A stretch of 64,000 nt of DNA from assembly GCA_003104975.1 (NCBI GenBank), contig PQAM01000019.1, positions 32,001 through 96,000 of the forward strand, given 5' to 3'. This document shows positions 52,981 through 61,908 of this stretch, piece after piece; the first letter of the stretch is position 1; each line of letters opens with the position of its first letter. Position numbers and translations under genes: made by a program. Below the pieces are notes generated by a model that ran no database searches, had not been told where the DNA came from, and saw only the letters and a program-made list of their open reading frames with translations. The stretch is from Candidatus Methylomirabilota bacterium. Lineage in GTDB: Bacteria; Methylomirabilota; Methylomirabilia; Methylomirabilales; Methylomirabilaceae.

Positions 52981-53847
52981 ATGGCGAACATCCTTATAGC
53001 TGGATGCGGGTATGTCGGAACGGCGCTTGGCTTCCTGCTGGCTGGTGAGGGACATACCGTCTGGGGATTGCGTCGTCATCCCGAGACGCTCCCGTCCGGC
53101 ATCCGTCCTCTCGCGGCCGATCTGACCTCTCCCGATACGCTTCAAGGTCTGCCATCAACTATCGATTATGTGTTCTACTCCGCGGCCCCCGATACCCATG
53201 ACGATGCAGCCTACCGAGCGGTCTATGTGGAGGGGCTCCGCAACCTGCTCAACGCGCTGACCGCGCAGCGGGCGACTCCCAGACGTATCTTCCTGACATC
53301 GAGTACGGGGGTCTACGGGGAATCCTCAGGGGCCTGGGTGGATGAGAGTTCGCCGACCCAGCCCGCGGAATTCGGCGGGATTCGGCTGCTCGAGGGAGAG
53401 CGTCTGCTGCTGGACGGTCCGTTTCCGGCGACGGTCTTACGCCTGGGCGGTCTGTACGGTCCCGGACGCGCGTCGCTGATCGAGCAGGTACGTCACGGTC
53501 GGATCGCGTGGGATAATGAATCGCCTGTCTATTTCAATCGTATTCATCGGGATGACGCCGCCGGGGCCCTGCGTCATCTGATGCTGCTTGCGGCTCCGGA
53601 CCCCATCTACGTCGGGGTCGATCACGAACCGACCACACTGGCCGTACTGCTTGACTGGCTGGCTGAAGCCCTGGGCGTCCCGCCGACGCGGCCGAGCGAA
53701 TCGACCACGGTGCGGACGGCTCGGCATCCCGCCAACAAACGGTGTTGCAATGCCCGGCTTGTCGCCTCCGGCTACGTGTTCCGCTATCCCACCTTCCGCG
53801 AGGGATATACAGCCCTGCTCGACCCACCCGGCAAGCTGTCTTGGTGA
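52981..53847 (+). CDS. SDR-family NAD-binding protein (YeeZ-like)
   Basis: About 288 residues starting MANILIAGCGYVGTALGFLLAGEGHTVWGLRRHPETLP, a GxGxxG Rossmann site. Motifs FLTSSTGVYGESSGAWVDE and VLRLGGLYGPGR support the SDR family near YeeZ/GalE-like proteins. It follows the TIGR01777 gene by 71 bases, and the two may form an operon. The substrate is unknown. A TTG at 52972 is an alternative start. Confidence 0.88.
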   Translation: MANILIAGCGYVGTALGFLLAGEGHTVWGLRRHPETLPSGIRPLAADLTSPDTLQGLPSTIDYVFYSAAPDTHDDAAYRAVYVEGLRNLLNALTAQRATPRRIFLTSSTGVYGESSGAWVDESSPTQPAEFGGIRLLEGERLLLDGPFPATVLRLGGLYGPGRASLIEQVRHGRIAWDNESPVYFNRIHRDDAAGALRHLMLLAAPDPIYVGVDHEPTTLAVLLDWLAEALGVPPTRPSESTTVRTARHPANKRCCNARLVASGYVFRYPTFREGYTALLDPPGKLSW

Positions 53848-54008
53848 CCCCATTCCAGCCACATCTGCCGTCCTGGACCAATCCGCCGTATGCAAGGTCA
53901 GCCTCCAGCACGTCCATACGCATTGACGAGGCGGACGCAATCACCATATAATCCTTTTCGATACAGGTCGCCGCATGTTGAAGCATCGAACGACCAGGGA
54001 GCGTACCC

Positions 54009-54668
54009 TTGTTACGTTGGCTTCCCGAAAACGTCTCCACCTACGGTCAAGAGATCGACCGCCTCTTCTACCTTATCTACTACATCACCGGTACGATTTT
54101 CCTGCTGGTAGCAGGCACCATGGCGGCCTTCCTCATCCTGTACCGTCATCGGGACGGACGGCGCGCAACGTACTCGCACGGCAACATTACGCTGGAGATC
54201 ATCTGGACCGTTATTCCCGCGATCATTCTGATTGTGCTGTCGCTCATGAGCCGAGCCACATGGGGCGACATCAAGGCCCATCAGCCGCCCCCCGATGTGC
54301 GGGTCCGGGTGACCGCAAAACAGTTCAACTGGGAGATTCTCTACCCGGGACCGGACGGGCAGTTCGACACGGCGGACGATTTTCAGATCGACAACGAGCT
54401 GCACGTCCCGGTCAACAAGGTGATCCAGGTCAGCATCCGATCGAAGGATGTCATTCACAGTTTTTTCCTGCCCAATCTGCGCCTGAAGCAGGATGCCGTA
54501 CCGGGACGCGAGATTGCCGCATGGTTTGCCGCCACCAAGCCCGGTCTGTACGAGATCCCCTGCGCCGAGTTGTGCGGGTTCGGTCACTCGGGGATGCTTG
54601 GGCATCTGACGGTGCATACCGCCGACGAGTACGATACATGGGTCAAGGAGCAATGGCCGGGGTCCTGA
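54009..54668 (+). CDS. coxB: Cytochrome c oxidase subunit II (CoxB)
   Basis: 219 residues, starting at a TTG. Two membrane helices (about 20-45 and 62-82) are followed by the cupredoxin domain. The CuA ligands are His150, Cys185, Glu187 (backbone), Cys189, His193 and Met196 (CAELCGFGHSGM). The aromatic electron-entry segment is AKQFNWEI. There is no fused cytochrome c domain. Electrons come from a soluble cytochrome c. It begins the coxBACD operon. Confidence 0.95.
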   Translation: MLRWLPENVSTYGQEIDRLFYLIYYITGTIFLLVAGTMAAFLILYRHRDGRRATYSHGNITLEIIWTVIPAIILIVLSLMSRATWGDIKAHQPPPDVRVRVTAKQFNWEILYPGPDGQFDTADDFQIDNELHVPVNKVIQVSIRSKDVIHSFFLPNLRLKQDAVPGREIAAWFAATKPGLYEIPCAELCGFGHSGMLGHLTVHTADEYDTWVKEQWPGS

Positions 54669-54699
54669 ATACGGACTCAAGCAGGGACCTCGAGAGACG

Positions 54700-56430
54700 A
54701 TGACGCACGCCGGGCACGGCTTCGTACGGACCTATATCTTTTCCACGGATCATAAGATGATCGCCAAGCAGTTCCTCTTTCTTGGGCTGTTCATGCTGGT
54801 ATTGGGCGGGTTGATGGCGCTCATGATGCGATGGCAACTGGCCTGGCCGGAGAGCGAGGTGCCGTGGACCCGTTGGATTCCTGAGCCGTTTATGACCGAG
54901 GGGCACATGAACCCGGCCTTCTACAACTCGCTCTTTACGATGCACGCCACCATCATGATCTTCTTTGTGGTGATGCCGATCCTGATAGGCTGTTTCGGGA
55001 ACCTTTTGATCCCCCTCATGATTGGCGCGCGGGACATGGCCTTTCCGGTGCTCAATATGCTCTCGTTCTGGGTCGGCGCCCTGTCCGGTCTCATCATGCT
55101 GGCCGGCTTTTTTGTTCCCGGCGGACACGCTGCCGGCGGGTGGACCGCCTATGCGCCGCTCTCTGCAGTGCCCGAGTACTCCGGTGTGGAGTGGGGGCAG
55201 AACCTCTGGTGCATCAGCCTGATCGTCCTGGGTATCTCGTCGTTGATGGGCTCGATCAACTACATCACGACGGTCATCAATATGCGGGCGCCCGGTATGA
55301 CCTTCTTCCGTCTGCCGCTGATCATCTGGTCCCTCTTCATTGTGGCGATCCTCCTTCTGCTGGCGCTTCCGGTGTTGACGACGGCGCTGGTCATGCTGTT
55401 GTTGGATCGTATGGCGGGGACCAGTTTCTTCCTCCCTGCGGGCGGGGGTGAACCGCTGCTGTGGCAGCACCTGTTCTGGTTCTTCGGCCATCCCGAGGTC
55501 TATGTCCTGATCCTCCCGGCTATGGGGGCCGCCTCGGAGATCCTCTCCGTCTTCGCCCGAAAGCCGATCTTCGGCTATCGGGCGATGGCCTGCTCCATGA
55601 TGGTCATCGCCTTCCTGGGCTTCATTGTATGGGGCCACCACATGTTTGTGAGCGGGATGAACCCGGTCCTGGGCACCAGCTTCATGGTCTCGACCATGGT
55701 GATCGCGGTCCCGTCGGCCATCAAGACGTTCAACTGGCTCGGAACGCTGTGGGGCGGCTCGATCCGATTCACCACGCCGATGCTCTTTGCGCTGGGTTTT
55801 GTTTCGATGTTCGTCATCGGGGGGCTGAGCGGCGTCTTTGCGGCGTCAACGCCGGTGGATATGTTCATTCACGATACCTACTTCATCGTCGCCCATATCC
55901 ATTATGTCCTGTTCGGGGGGAGCCTCTTTGCGCTCTTTGCCGGGCTGTACTACTGGTTTCCGAAGATGTTCGGGCGGATGATGAACGAGCCGCTCGGAAA
56001 GTGGCACTTCTTTACCACCTTCATCGCCTATAACTGCACCTTCTTTCCCATGTTTATTCTGGGTGTGGGCGGCATGATGCGGCGCATCTACAACCCGCTT
56101 CAGTACGAGTTTCTAAAACCGCTCCAGCCGATCAACGTCTTCATCACCGTCAGCGCGCTTATACTCGGCACGGTCCAGATACTCTTCATCGTCAACTTTT
56201 TCTGGAGTCTGGTGGCCGGCAGGAAAGCAGAGCGGAATCCTTGGCGCGCCAATACGCTGGAATGGAGCGCGTCCTCGCCGCCGCCGCACGGCAACTTCGA
56301 CCTGATCCCTACAGTCTATCGCGGTCCGTACGAGTACAGCGCGCCGGAGGCGCCCGAGGACTACCTGCCTCAAGACCGATCGCTCGCTGCCGCACCAGAG
56401 GCACGAGCGGCAAGCCCTGGAGGATCGTAA
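54700..56430 (+). CDS. coxA: Cytochrome c oxidase subunit I (CoxA)
   Basis: 576 residues with about twelve membrane helices. His82 and His401 bind the low-spin heme; CuB ligands are His264, His313 and His314; Tyr268 is the cross-linked tyrosine (HPEVYVL), and His399 binds the high-spin heme. The HPEVY and covalent Tyr in helix VI mark an A-type heme-copper oxidase. It reduces oxygen to water and pumps protons. The first base of the gene lies 31 bases after coxB. Confidence 0.97.
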   Translation: MTHAGHGFVRTYIFSTDHKMIAKQFLFLGLFMLVLGGLMALMMRWQLAWPESEVPWTRWIPEPFMTEGHMNPAFYNSLFTMHATIMIFFVVMPILIGCFGNLLIPLMIGARDMAFPVLNMLSFWVGALSGLIMLAGFFVPGGHAAGGWTAYAPLSAVPEYSGVEWGQNLWCISLIVLGISSLMGSINYITTVINMRAPGMTFFRLPLIIWSLFIVAILLLLALPVLTTALVMLLLDRMAGTSFFLPAGGGEPLLWQHLFWFFGHPEVYVLILPAMGAASEILSVFARKPIFGYRAMACSMMVIAFLGFIVWGHHMFVSGMNPVLGTSFMVSTMVIAVPSAIKTFNWLGTLWGGSIRFTTPMLFALGFVSMFVIGGLSGVFAASTPVDMFIHDTYFIVAHIHYVLFGGSLFALFAGLYYWFPKMFGRMMNEPLGKWHFFTTFIAYNCTFFPMFILGVGGMMRRIYNPLQYEFLKPLQPINVFITVSALILGTVQILFIVNFFWSLVAGRKAERNPWRANTLEWSASSPPPHGNFDLIPTVYRGPYEYSAPEAPEDYLPQDRSLAAAPEARAASPGGS

Positions 56431-56443
56431 TGGGGGGCCGCAA

Positions 56444-57085
56444 TTGAATCGGATTCCGTGGCCGACGCCGATCTCTGAGGCGAGCCCCACCGAATCGGTC
56501 GAACCGACCGAATCGCCGCTTACGCCGGAGAGCCATGGCAAGTTGGGGATGTGGGTCTTTCTGGCCGGCGATGCGATGTCGTTTGGGGCGCTGTTGGCCG
56601 GATACGGTGCCCTTCGCTATGGCAGCACCGACTGGCCGCTGCCGTCGAGTGTGCTCGGGATCACACTGACCGCGTTTATGACGTTTCTATTGATCTGCAG
56701 CAGCGTGACCATGGTCCTCGCGCTCGCAGCGATCCAGCGGGATGACCGGCGGGGGTTATGCCGGTTCCTCACACTTACGATTCTCGGCGGGCTTGCGTTT
56801 CTGGGGCTGCAGGCGTACGAATGGACCCACCTGATCCATCGTGGTCTGACCCTGACCGGCAACCCCTTTGGGGCTGTGCTCTTTGGGACGACCTTCTTCA
56901 TCATCACGGGCTTTCACGGAGCCCATGTGACCGGAGGCGTGGTCTATCTCGCCTGCTACCTGGTACAGGCGCTATGCGGGCGGCTGGGGCAGCAGAAGGC
57001 CAACGCCATCGAGATTGCCGCCCTCTACTGGCACTTCGTGGATCTCGTGTGGATCCTCGTCTTCACCTTTGTCTACCTGCTGTGA
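56444..57085 (+). CDS. coxC: Cytochrome c oxidase subunit III (CoxC)
   Basis: 213 residues from a TTG behind GGGGGG. Five membrane helices, with LGMWVFLAGDAMSFGALLAGY, EWTHLIHRGLT and FHGAHVTGGVVYL motifs. The C-terminal ALYWHFVDLVWILVFTFVYL is the CoxC signature. It lies 13 bases after coxA. Confidence 0.95.
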   Translation: MNRIPWPTPISEASPTESVEPTESPLTPESHGKLGMWVFLAGDAMSFGALLAGYGALRYGSTDWPLPSSVLGITLTAFMTFLLICSSVTMVLALAAIQRDDRRGLCRFLTLTILGGLAFLGLQAYEWTHLIHRGLTLTGNPFGAVLFGTTFFIITGFHGAHVTGGVVYLACYLVQALCGRLGQQKANAIEIAALYWHFVDLVWILVFTFVYLL

Positions 57086-57101
57086 CGAGGAGGGAGACGC
57101 G

Positions 57102-57422
57102 ATGACCGTACGGCGGGACACCCCTCACTACATTGCGGTCTTCTGGTGGCTCCTCGGGCTCACGCTTGCAGAGGTCGTCGTGATCTTTCTTCCGCTGGCA
57201 AGACTCGCCACGGGATTCCTGCTGGTGGGGTTCGCGCTGTCCAAGGCCTCACTGGTCGCGATGTACTTCATGCACCTCAGATTTGAGCGACGCGTACTGG
57301 CATTGATCGCCATTACCCCGGTGATACTCTGCCTGTTCCTGCTGTTCGGATTGCTGCCCGATCACGCAGCCACCCCGCACCGATCTACGGCGCCTGCTCA
57401 ACCCTCCACTGCGCCTCACTGA
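57102..57422 (+). CDS. coxD: Cytochrome c oxidase subunit IV-like (CoxD)
   Basis: 106 residues. Three membrane helices with the conserved GFALSKASLVAMYFMHLRFERR segment of small bacterial oxidase subunits. The ATG has GGAGGGAG upstream. The C-terminus is Ala/Pro/Thr-rich. It ends 24 bases before a convergent gene. Confidence 0.9.
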   Translation: MTVRRDTPHYIAVFWWLLGLTLAEVVVIFLPLARLATGFLLVGFALSKASLVAMYFMHLRFERRVLALIAITPVILCLFLLFGLLPDHAATPHRSTAPAQPSTAPH

Positions 57423-57446
57423 GCCCAGATCTTCTACCGGTCCACT

Positions 57447-58445
57447 TCACCGTGTTGATATCGCCCTCGTCCACTCGCGATTGGCCTGATACCACTGGAC
57501 CAGCGCGCCGACGCCATCCCGGAATGTCGATTGCGGCTGCCAACCCAGTAATTGGTTGGCCTTGCCGATCTCTGCCCATGTGGCCTGGACGTCGGCCGGA
57601 TGGCGGGCCGAGTGTACGATCTCTGCCTTCTTTCCGATCAATTCCTCCACAAGCCGGACCGCATCGATCAGCACAACAGGTGTATCGGAGCCCAGGTTGA
57701 TCACCTCATACCCCAGGGGCCTGAGGCCGGCAATCGTGCCTCTGGCAATATCGTCAACGAAGGTGAAATCGCGGGATTGTCGGCCGTCGCCATATACCAT
57801 GACCGGGCGTCCTTCGCTGATCCATTGCACGAAGCGAAAGAGACTCATATCGGGTCGCCCGGCCGGACCATAGACGGTAAAGTACCGCAAGACCGTGACG
57901 TCGATCCCATACAGATAATGGTAGGTATAACACAGCGTTTCGGCGGCCTTCTTGGAGGCGGCGTAGGGTGAGAGCGGGGCGTCGGTGTTCGCATCCTCCC
58001 GGTAGGGCAGGGGATTCGACTGCCCGTACAGGCTGGAGGTCGAAGCGAGGACGAACTTGCTGATCCCGAACGTGCGGCATAGGTCCAAAAGGTTGAGCGT
58101 CCCGGTGACGTTGGTGTCGTAATAGACCCAAGGGTCTTCGACCGATTGGCGGACACCGGCCCGGGCGGCCAGATTGATCACGGCAGTCGGGTTGCGACTA
58201 TCGGAACCGCATGCCGCACTAAAGAGCGCACTCAGGGCGACGCGGTCGCTGATATCGAGCTGGTGAAACTGAAAGCTGGGGTGGGGGAGCATCTGCTCAA
58301 GGCGCCACTGCTTCAACCGCACGTCGTAGGCGTCGTTCAGATTATCGATCCCGATCACGAGGTGACCGGCCTGCAGGAGCAGCTCGGCGACCTTGCAGCC
58401 GATGAAGCCCGCACAACCTGTCAGTACGACAATCCCTGGTTTCAT
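57447..58445 (-). CDS. Nucleotide-sugar epimerase (UDP-glucuronate 4-epimerase-like)
   Basis: 332 residues, extended SDR. NAD site LTGCAGFIGCKVAELLLQAGH, substrate loop DNLNDAYDVRLKQWRL, Ser-Tyr-Lys set in ASTSSLYGQS and YAASKKAAE, then RYFTVYGPAGRPDMSLFRF and the C-terminal DVQATWAEIGKANQLLGWQP. These are closest to UDP-glucuronate 4-epimerases. It probably provides sugars for surface polysaccharide. The nearest gene on its strand is the tRNA upstream. Confidence 0.9.
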   Translation of the reverse strand: MKPGIVVLTGCAGFIGCKVAELLLQAGHLVIGIDNLNDAYDVRLKQWRLEQMLPHPSFQFHQLDISDRVALSALFSAACGSDSRNPTAVINLAARAGVRQSVEDPWVYYDTNVTGTLNLLDLCRTFGISKFVLASTSSLYGQSNPLPYREDANTDAPLSPYAASKKAAETLCYTYHYLYGIDVTVLRYFTVYGPAGRPDMSLFRFVQWISEGRPVMVYGDGRQSRDFTFVDDIARGTIAGLRPLGYEVINLGSDTPVVLIDAVRLVEELIGKKAEIVHSARHPADVQATWAEIGKANQLLGWQPQSTFRDGVGALVQWYQANREWTRAISTR

Positions 58446-58584
58446 CGTTCGATCCTTGGCGCACCGTATCCGGCTTGGAAGGATCTTCCGGACGCCGCCT
58501 ATGATGTTGTTGTCAACCAGAACGATCGAGGTCGACGTGTGAAAATGTCAAGGGAGGCGGGTGGGAGAGGCAGCGAGTACACGA

Positions 58585-58671
<87 letters not shown>

Positions 58672-58739
58672 CCGCTGTATAATGGCAACGGCGCCCGTTC
58701 TCTGTCAATGAAAATCCAGCGCCGTTCGACCAATGTGTA

Positions 58740-58866
58740 TCACGTTTCCAGTAATCGCCGCTGCAGCAGAGACTGCATATCACGACGACCATCGGCAATC
58801 AGCAGAACGCAGACGTTCTTATCCATGATTCGGTAAATGATGCGGTAGGGTGTGAAGAAAGCCGTG
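58740..58866 (-). pseudogene. C-terminal fragment of a ParE-type toxin
   Basis: Codons read FFTPYRIIYRIMDKNVCVLL, then ADGRRDMQSLLQRRLL and a stop, nearly equal to the end of the toxin at 30108-30438. Upstream the similarity ends within FRTAF, so about two thirds of the gene are missing. It lies 68 bases from the tRNA. Confidence 0.85.
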
Positions 58867-58978
58867 CGAAAGGCGACGAGGCGAGTTCACGGTTATCTTG
58901 TCGGTGAATTTGTCGGGCGCAATAGCGTTGGGGTTCGTGCCTTACCTCCAACCTGCGAGTAAGGCGCCGGACGCAGGC

Positions 58979-59407
58979 TCATTTCAGGATTTGCTTGTGC
59001 GAAACGCGATCTGCCCTGGAGGCAACCACGTCATTGCCCGAGGTCCGGACAAACGTGAAGCTCTCACCGTGTGGGCTGACATAGATGTCGTAGTCGTTCC
59101 CTGAACTGAGCGACATCGAGCCCTGGCAAGACTCGCCCACGGAATACGTACCCGTACCGCGGGTGGTGGTTCTGTTCGTGGACCGTGTTACGGCATCGAC
59201 GATACCTCCCGCCCCGTCAAAAACGAACATGCCGGCGGAGGCATAAGGATAAGGTTCCGCACCCTGGTAGCCCTGAATGGAGAAAATGTAGGAGCCTTTA
59301 AGCGTCTTGTCGGAGCAGTAAGCCTTGGGATCGGCGGCGGCCTGGACAGTCGCGCCCAGGGTGATGATGAAGAGCAAAGCGCATGATATTCGTGGGGTCT
59401 TGTTCAT
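58979..59407 (-). CDS. Small exported protein of unknown function
   Basis: 142 residues with a signal peptide (ending QAAA). The ATG at 59407 follows AAAAGGAGG. The mature part is predicted beta-rich: SYIFSIQGYQG, SAGMFVFDGAGGIVDAV, GTYSVGESCQGSMSL, SFTFVRTSGNDVV. Two Cys may form a bridge. I recognise this pattern from many unnamed exported proteins in soil and sediment bacteria, but no function. Confidence 0.78.
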   Translation of the reverse strand: MNKTPRISCALLFIITLGATVQAAADPKAYCSDKTLKGSYIFSIQGYQGAEPYPYASAGMFVFDGAGGIVDAVTRSTNRTTTRGTGTYSVGESCQGSMSLSSGNDYDIYVSPHGESFTFVRTSGNDVVASRADRVSHKQILK

Positions 59408-59659
59408 AATCGAGCCTCCTTTTCTACAAAGTGCATGACTATGATTAGACTGGCCTATGTAGCACCAACTCAAGCATCTCCACGATGTGCAGGATTATCC
59501 TGCCATTTCGTAGAGTTGTCAATGGGATTTCAACGCGGCGTATAGTTGTAAAAGCTGCACCGGCGTTCCGCATAAACTTATCTTGGCCGACCGATGCGAA
59601 GGTCCTGCGGGTGCGGCTATGGGACAGGCCAGCAGGCTGGTTTCGGTTGTGGGGAACGC

Positions 59660-59775
59660 CTACGCTCCCAATGCATGGGCGACGGCCTCCGGATTGTTGC
59701 AGCCACCTTCAGCAGCGCCCGCGTCGGGCCTTCAGGCACTCGCCGCCCTTGTTCCCAGTTCTGCAGCGTAGCCAG
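59660..59775 (-). pseudogene. C-terminal fragment of an HTH antitoxin
   Basis: ATLQNWEQGRRVPEGPTRAL followed by LKVAAT matches the C-terminal half of the antitoxin at 61909-62232; DNA similarity runs from about 59625 to 59775. The N-terminal half is missing, and a one-base loss shifts the end. Confidence 0.75.
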
Positions 59776-59782
59776 AGGGTAC

Positions 59783-59916
59783 GTTTCGTGGCCAGCCTGC
59801 GTTCCACACTTGAAGAGTGGATCGTCCTGGGGTTGAAACTGGGCCATTCCCTCCCCGTCATCGACAATATCGACCTCAACATGACGGCCGCCCGTGAGCC
59901 GGTGGACGCCCTGTAA
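59783..59916 (+). pseudogene. Possible HicB-like antitoxin fragment
   Basis: The frame ending at 59916 reads LEEWIVLGLKLGHSLPVIDN followed by IDLN, a pattern seen near the C-terminus of HicB-like proteins. The part before 59783 is unrelated debris. The assignment is weak. Confidence 0.35.
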
Positions 59917-60032
59917 GAGGCGGGATTTCATTCTTCGTCTGTGTTCCTCACCTCTTGTCTTGTAGTTCTACCCCAAGATTCTCAGCACCGCGGCTCGCGT
60001 TCTGTTTTTGAAATTCGTCGCATATTTCCCGC

Positions 60033-60078
60033 CGTCATTCCGGCCAAGCCCGCATAGCGGGCGCGAGCCGGAATCCAG
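60033..60078. repeat. Family B palindrome, copy 5 (inverted)
   Basis: CGTCATTCCGGCCAAGCCC pairs with GCGAGCCGGAATCCAG. The orientation is opposite to the copies at 29.5 and 33.7 kb. Confidence 0.85.
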
Positions 60079-60149
60079 GAATACCGCATACGCCGCTGGC
60101 GCGCCCATGGGGATGAAAGTGTGTTGCGAGACCGTCCCGTCACTGGCCC

Positions 60150-60236
60150 GTCATTGCGAGCGACCAACGGGAGCGCGGCAATCTCACCGTAGTTACCCCG
60201 AACGACTGTGAGATTGCTTCGGCTGCGTCTCGCAAT
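60150..60236. repeat. Family A palindrome, copy 4 (inverted)
   Basis: GTCATTGCGAGCGACCAACG pairs with a right end GTCTCGCAAT, with CAATCTCACC and TGTGAGATTG inside. The same link sequence as at the other copies (CCCATGGGG, GAGACCGTCCCGTCACTGG) lies between it and the family B copy. Confidence 0.85.
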
Positions 60237-60284
60237 ACCCCATGCGCCGTTGGCGCGCCCATGGGCATGAAAGTCGACGCCCTA

Positions 60285-60385
60285 CACCCCTCACCTTCAT
60301 CCTCTCCCCAGCGGGGAGAGGAACCCTTATTATGCACCCCTCGCCCCCATTTTGGGGGAGAGGGCGAGGGTGAGGGGGGACTTTC
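60285..60385. repeat. C/G-rich palindromic element
   Basis: CCCCTCACCTTCATCC with CTCTCCCC, then GGGGAGAGG, TCGCCCCC and GGGGGCGA-type partners, ending GGGTGAGGGG. It cuts into the 3' side of the truncated mazF gene. Confidence 0.7.
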
Positions 60386-60446
60386 GGAACAATGACGACA
60401 CATGGGGCGCCGACTTCTGTATCGAACGTCTGACTCGGGACACCAG

Positions 60447-60524
60447 GCGCAGTCCTGCTTGTTCGCGTCCCCGTACCGGATTCAGGTCGGCCCAGCGAAT
60501 CTCGCCCCCTAGTATTGGGGCCAT
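60447..60524 (-). pseudogene. Truncated MazF-like toxin
   Basis: MAPILGGEIRWADLNPVRGR followed by EQAGLR is the start of a MazF/PemK toxin. After about 26 residues the similarity ends, and the downstream sequence runs into unrelated and repeat DNA. The remaining four fifths of the toxin are absent. Confidence 0.8.
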
Positions 60525-60751
60525 TCCGCAAGGTTCTCAGACAGCCCCTCTTCCGCCAGCGCCTTTTCGAATGCGGGATCCAGTGTGGCACACTCTTGGG
60601 CGAGACGACGTTTGTCTAAGCGGGCGAGTTTTTTGGCGACCGCTTCCTCCATGGCCCTGCTACGACTGGGGAAGACGTGCTTCTTCGCCAGTTGATCGAG
60701 ACGATCCAGTGTGGATTCGTCTAACGAAATGGCCACCTTCGATCTTGGCAT
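60509..60751 (-). CDS. Ribbon-helix-helix antitoxin (MazE-like)
   Basis: 80 residues. RSKVAISLDESTLDRLDQLAKKHVFPSRSRAMEEAVAKKL is a typical RHH DNA-binding domain; the tail with ECATLDPAFEKALAEEGLSENLAEWPQY is the toxin-binding arm of MazE-type antitoxins. It overlaps the start of a mazF fragment, so the module has kept only its antitoxin. Confidence 0.9.
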   Translation of the reverse strand: MPRSKVAISLDESTLDRLDQLAKKHVFPSRSRAMEEAVAKKLARLDKRRLAQECATLDPAFEKALAEEGLSENLAEWPQY

Positions 60752-60958
60752 GACTCATCTCGCAGTATGACGATACGTCGTACCCGCGACCGCGTCAACG
60801 ATGTGTTGTGAAACCGAACGCCCCGAGTGAGCTGCGGCCCATCAAACACAGGGCTCGGAATTGGCGAACACGTGTACGCTGTGGGCCGTCAGCTCCGCTG
60901 GTGTGTTACGCCAGGGATGCCGTATTGCAAGACCTGACCCCACAGCTCGATCGCGTAG

Positions 60959-61204
60959 TTATGCTGCAACCCGCACCTTCTCGTACAGATATTCCGGGGC
61001 GAAGTCAGCCCCGTTTGGCCAGGAGAGCGTATGGAATTCGGGGTGTACGACGAACCGCCGGAACAGGGCCTGTTCCTTGAGCGGTTCAAAGACTTCCCCG
61101 TATAACTCCCCCCCAAGATCCACGTCGCCTTCCGTTCCGTCCGAAAACCGAAGGTGAATTGTGAACCCTTGGACATAGTGCGCTTCCTCAACTCTCGGTA
61201 TCAT
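60959..61204 (-). CDS. DUF2442 protein
   Basis: 81 residues: MIPRVEEAHYVQGFTIHLRFSDGTEGDVDL, LYGEVFEPLKEQALFRRFVVHPEFHTLSWPNGADFAPEYLY. This is the DUF2442 pattern. The ATG lies four bases after the stop of the DUF4160 gene, the usual pairing of these two families. They are suspected but not proven to be a TA-like pair. Confidence 0.88.
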   Translation of the reverse strand: MIPRVEEAHYVQGFTIHLRFSDGTEGDVDLGGELYGEVFEPLKEQALFRRFVVHPEFHTLSWPNGADFAPEYLYEKVRVAA

Positions 61205-61208
61205 CTCG

Positions 61209-61466
61209 CTACTCCAATGGTGGGATCTTATTTGCCGGTCGCCCGGCCTGAACAAGGTTCCAATCCTCAAGGAGTTCCGCCTGGTGAAGGTCGAGCCACT
61301 CCAGCACGAGGCGCAATGCGCGCTTCGGAAAATTGCCACTGACGAGGCCGCTCTGGATACCGACCGTGATCTGGTACTCTCCGTACACGGCATGGAAGTG
61401 CGGCGGTGGATGGTCCCGCGGAAAGATGCCGATCACCACGCCGAGGAATCTGGATATCTCAGGCAC
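61209..61466 (-). CDS. DUF4160 protein
   Basis: 85 residues: MPEISRFLGVVIGIFPRDHPPPHFHAVYGEY is the DUF4160 signature with its His-Pro-rich centre; LEWLDLHQAELLEDWNLVQAG is the conserved end. It precedes and probably is co-transcribed with DUF2442. Confidence 0.9.
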   Translation of the reverse strand: MPEISRFLGVVIGIFPRDHPPPHFHAVYGEYQITVGIQSGLVSGNFPKRALRLVLEWLDLHQAELLEDWNLVQAGRPANKIPPLE

Positions 61467-61908
61467 GCAAGTATTCTACCTTTCGTCTACTTTCTCATCA
61501 ACAGCATAACTATTACGTATGCTGATCGGCCTATTTCGATCAGTCGTTCCTGAAGGCACCCAAAACTTTATAACCTTTTCCAGCACTTAACAAGAAATTT
61601 GTAGGAATCCGGATAACAGCAGACGCTACACGTATGTCGGCCTATCCGATTTTCCGGTAGAGAGCCGCCCAAACCAACTCCGAGTCGCTCAACTAGCTTT
61701 TGGACCCAACCCCCTTGGTTCATGACATGGGTATAAATCATGATCGGGAATCCAGAACTCCCGATATTTCCTGGATTCCGGCTCGCGCCCGCGATGCGGG
61801 GCTTGGCCGGAATGACGCCCGGCAATATGCAACGAATTGCAGAAACAGGATACCGGGGGTTACCTTCACGGAACAGGTCAGCGGGCTGGTTCCAGTTGAG
61901 GGGAACGC
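61467..61908. other. Region without a gene
   Basis: About 440 bases. It holds a family B repeat (61771-61817). The part near 61877-61908 is the 3' flank shared with the antitoxin fragment at 59.6 kb. Nothing else was recognised. Confidence 0.55.
61771..61817. repeat. Family B palindrome, copy 6
   Basis: CTGGATTCCGGCTCGCGCCC pairs with GGGGCTTGGCCGGAATGACG. Confidence 0.85.

Larger units (their letters stand above)
59408..60446. other. Region without an intact gene
   Basis: About 1 kb. It holds fragments of two antitoxins (59660-59775 minus; 59783-59916 plus), family B and family A repeats (60033-60236, in inverted order compared with the other blocks) and a C/G-rich palindrome (60285-60385). 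No full gene was seen. Confidence 0.65.
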
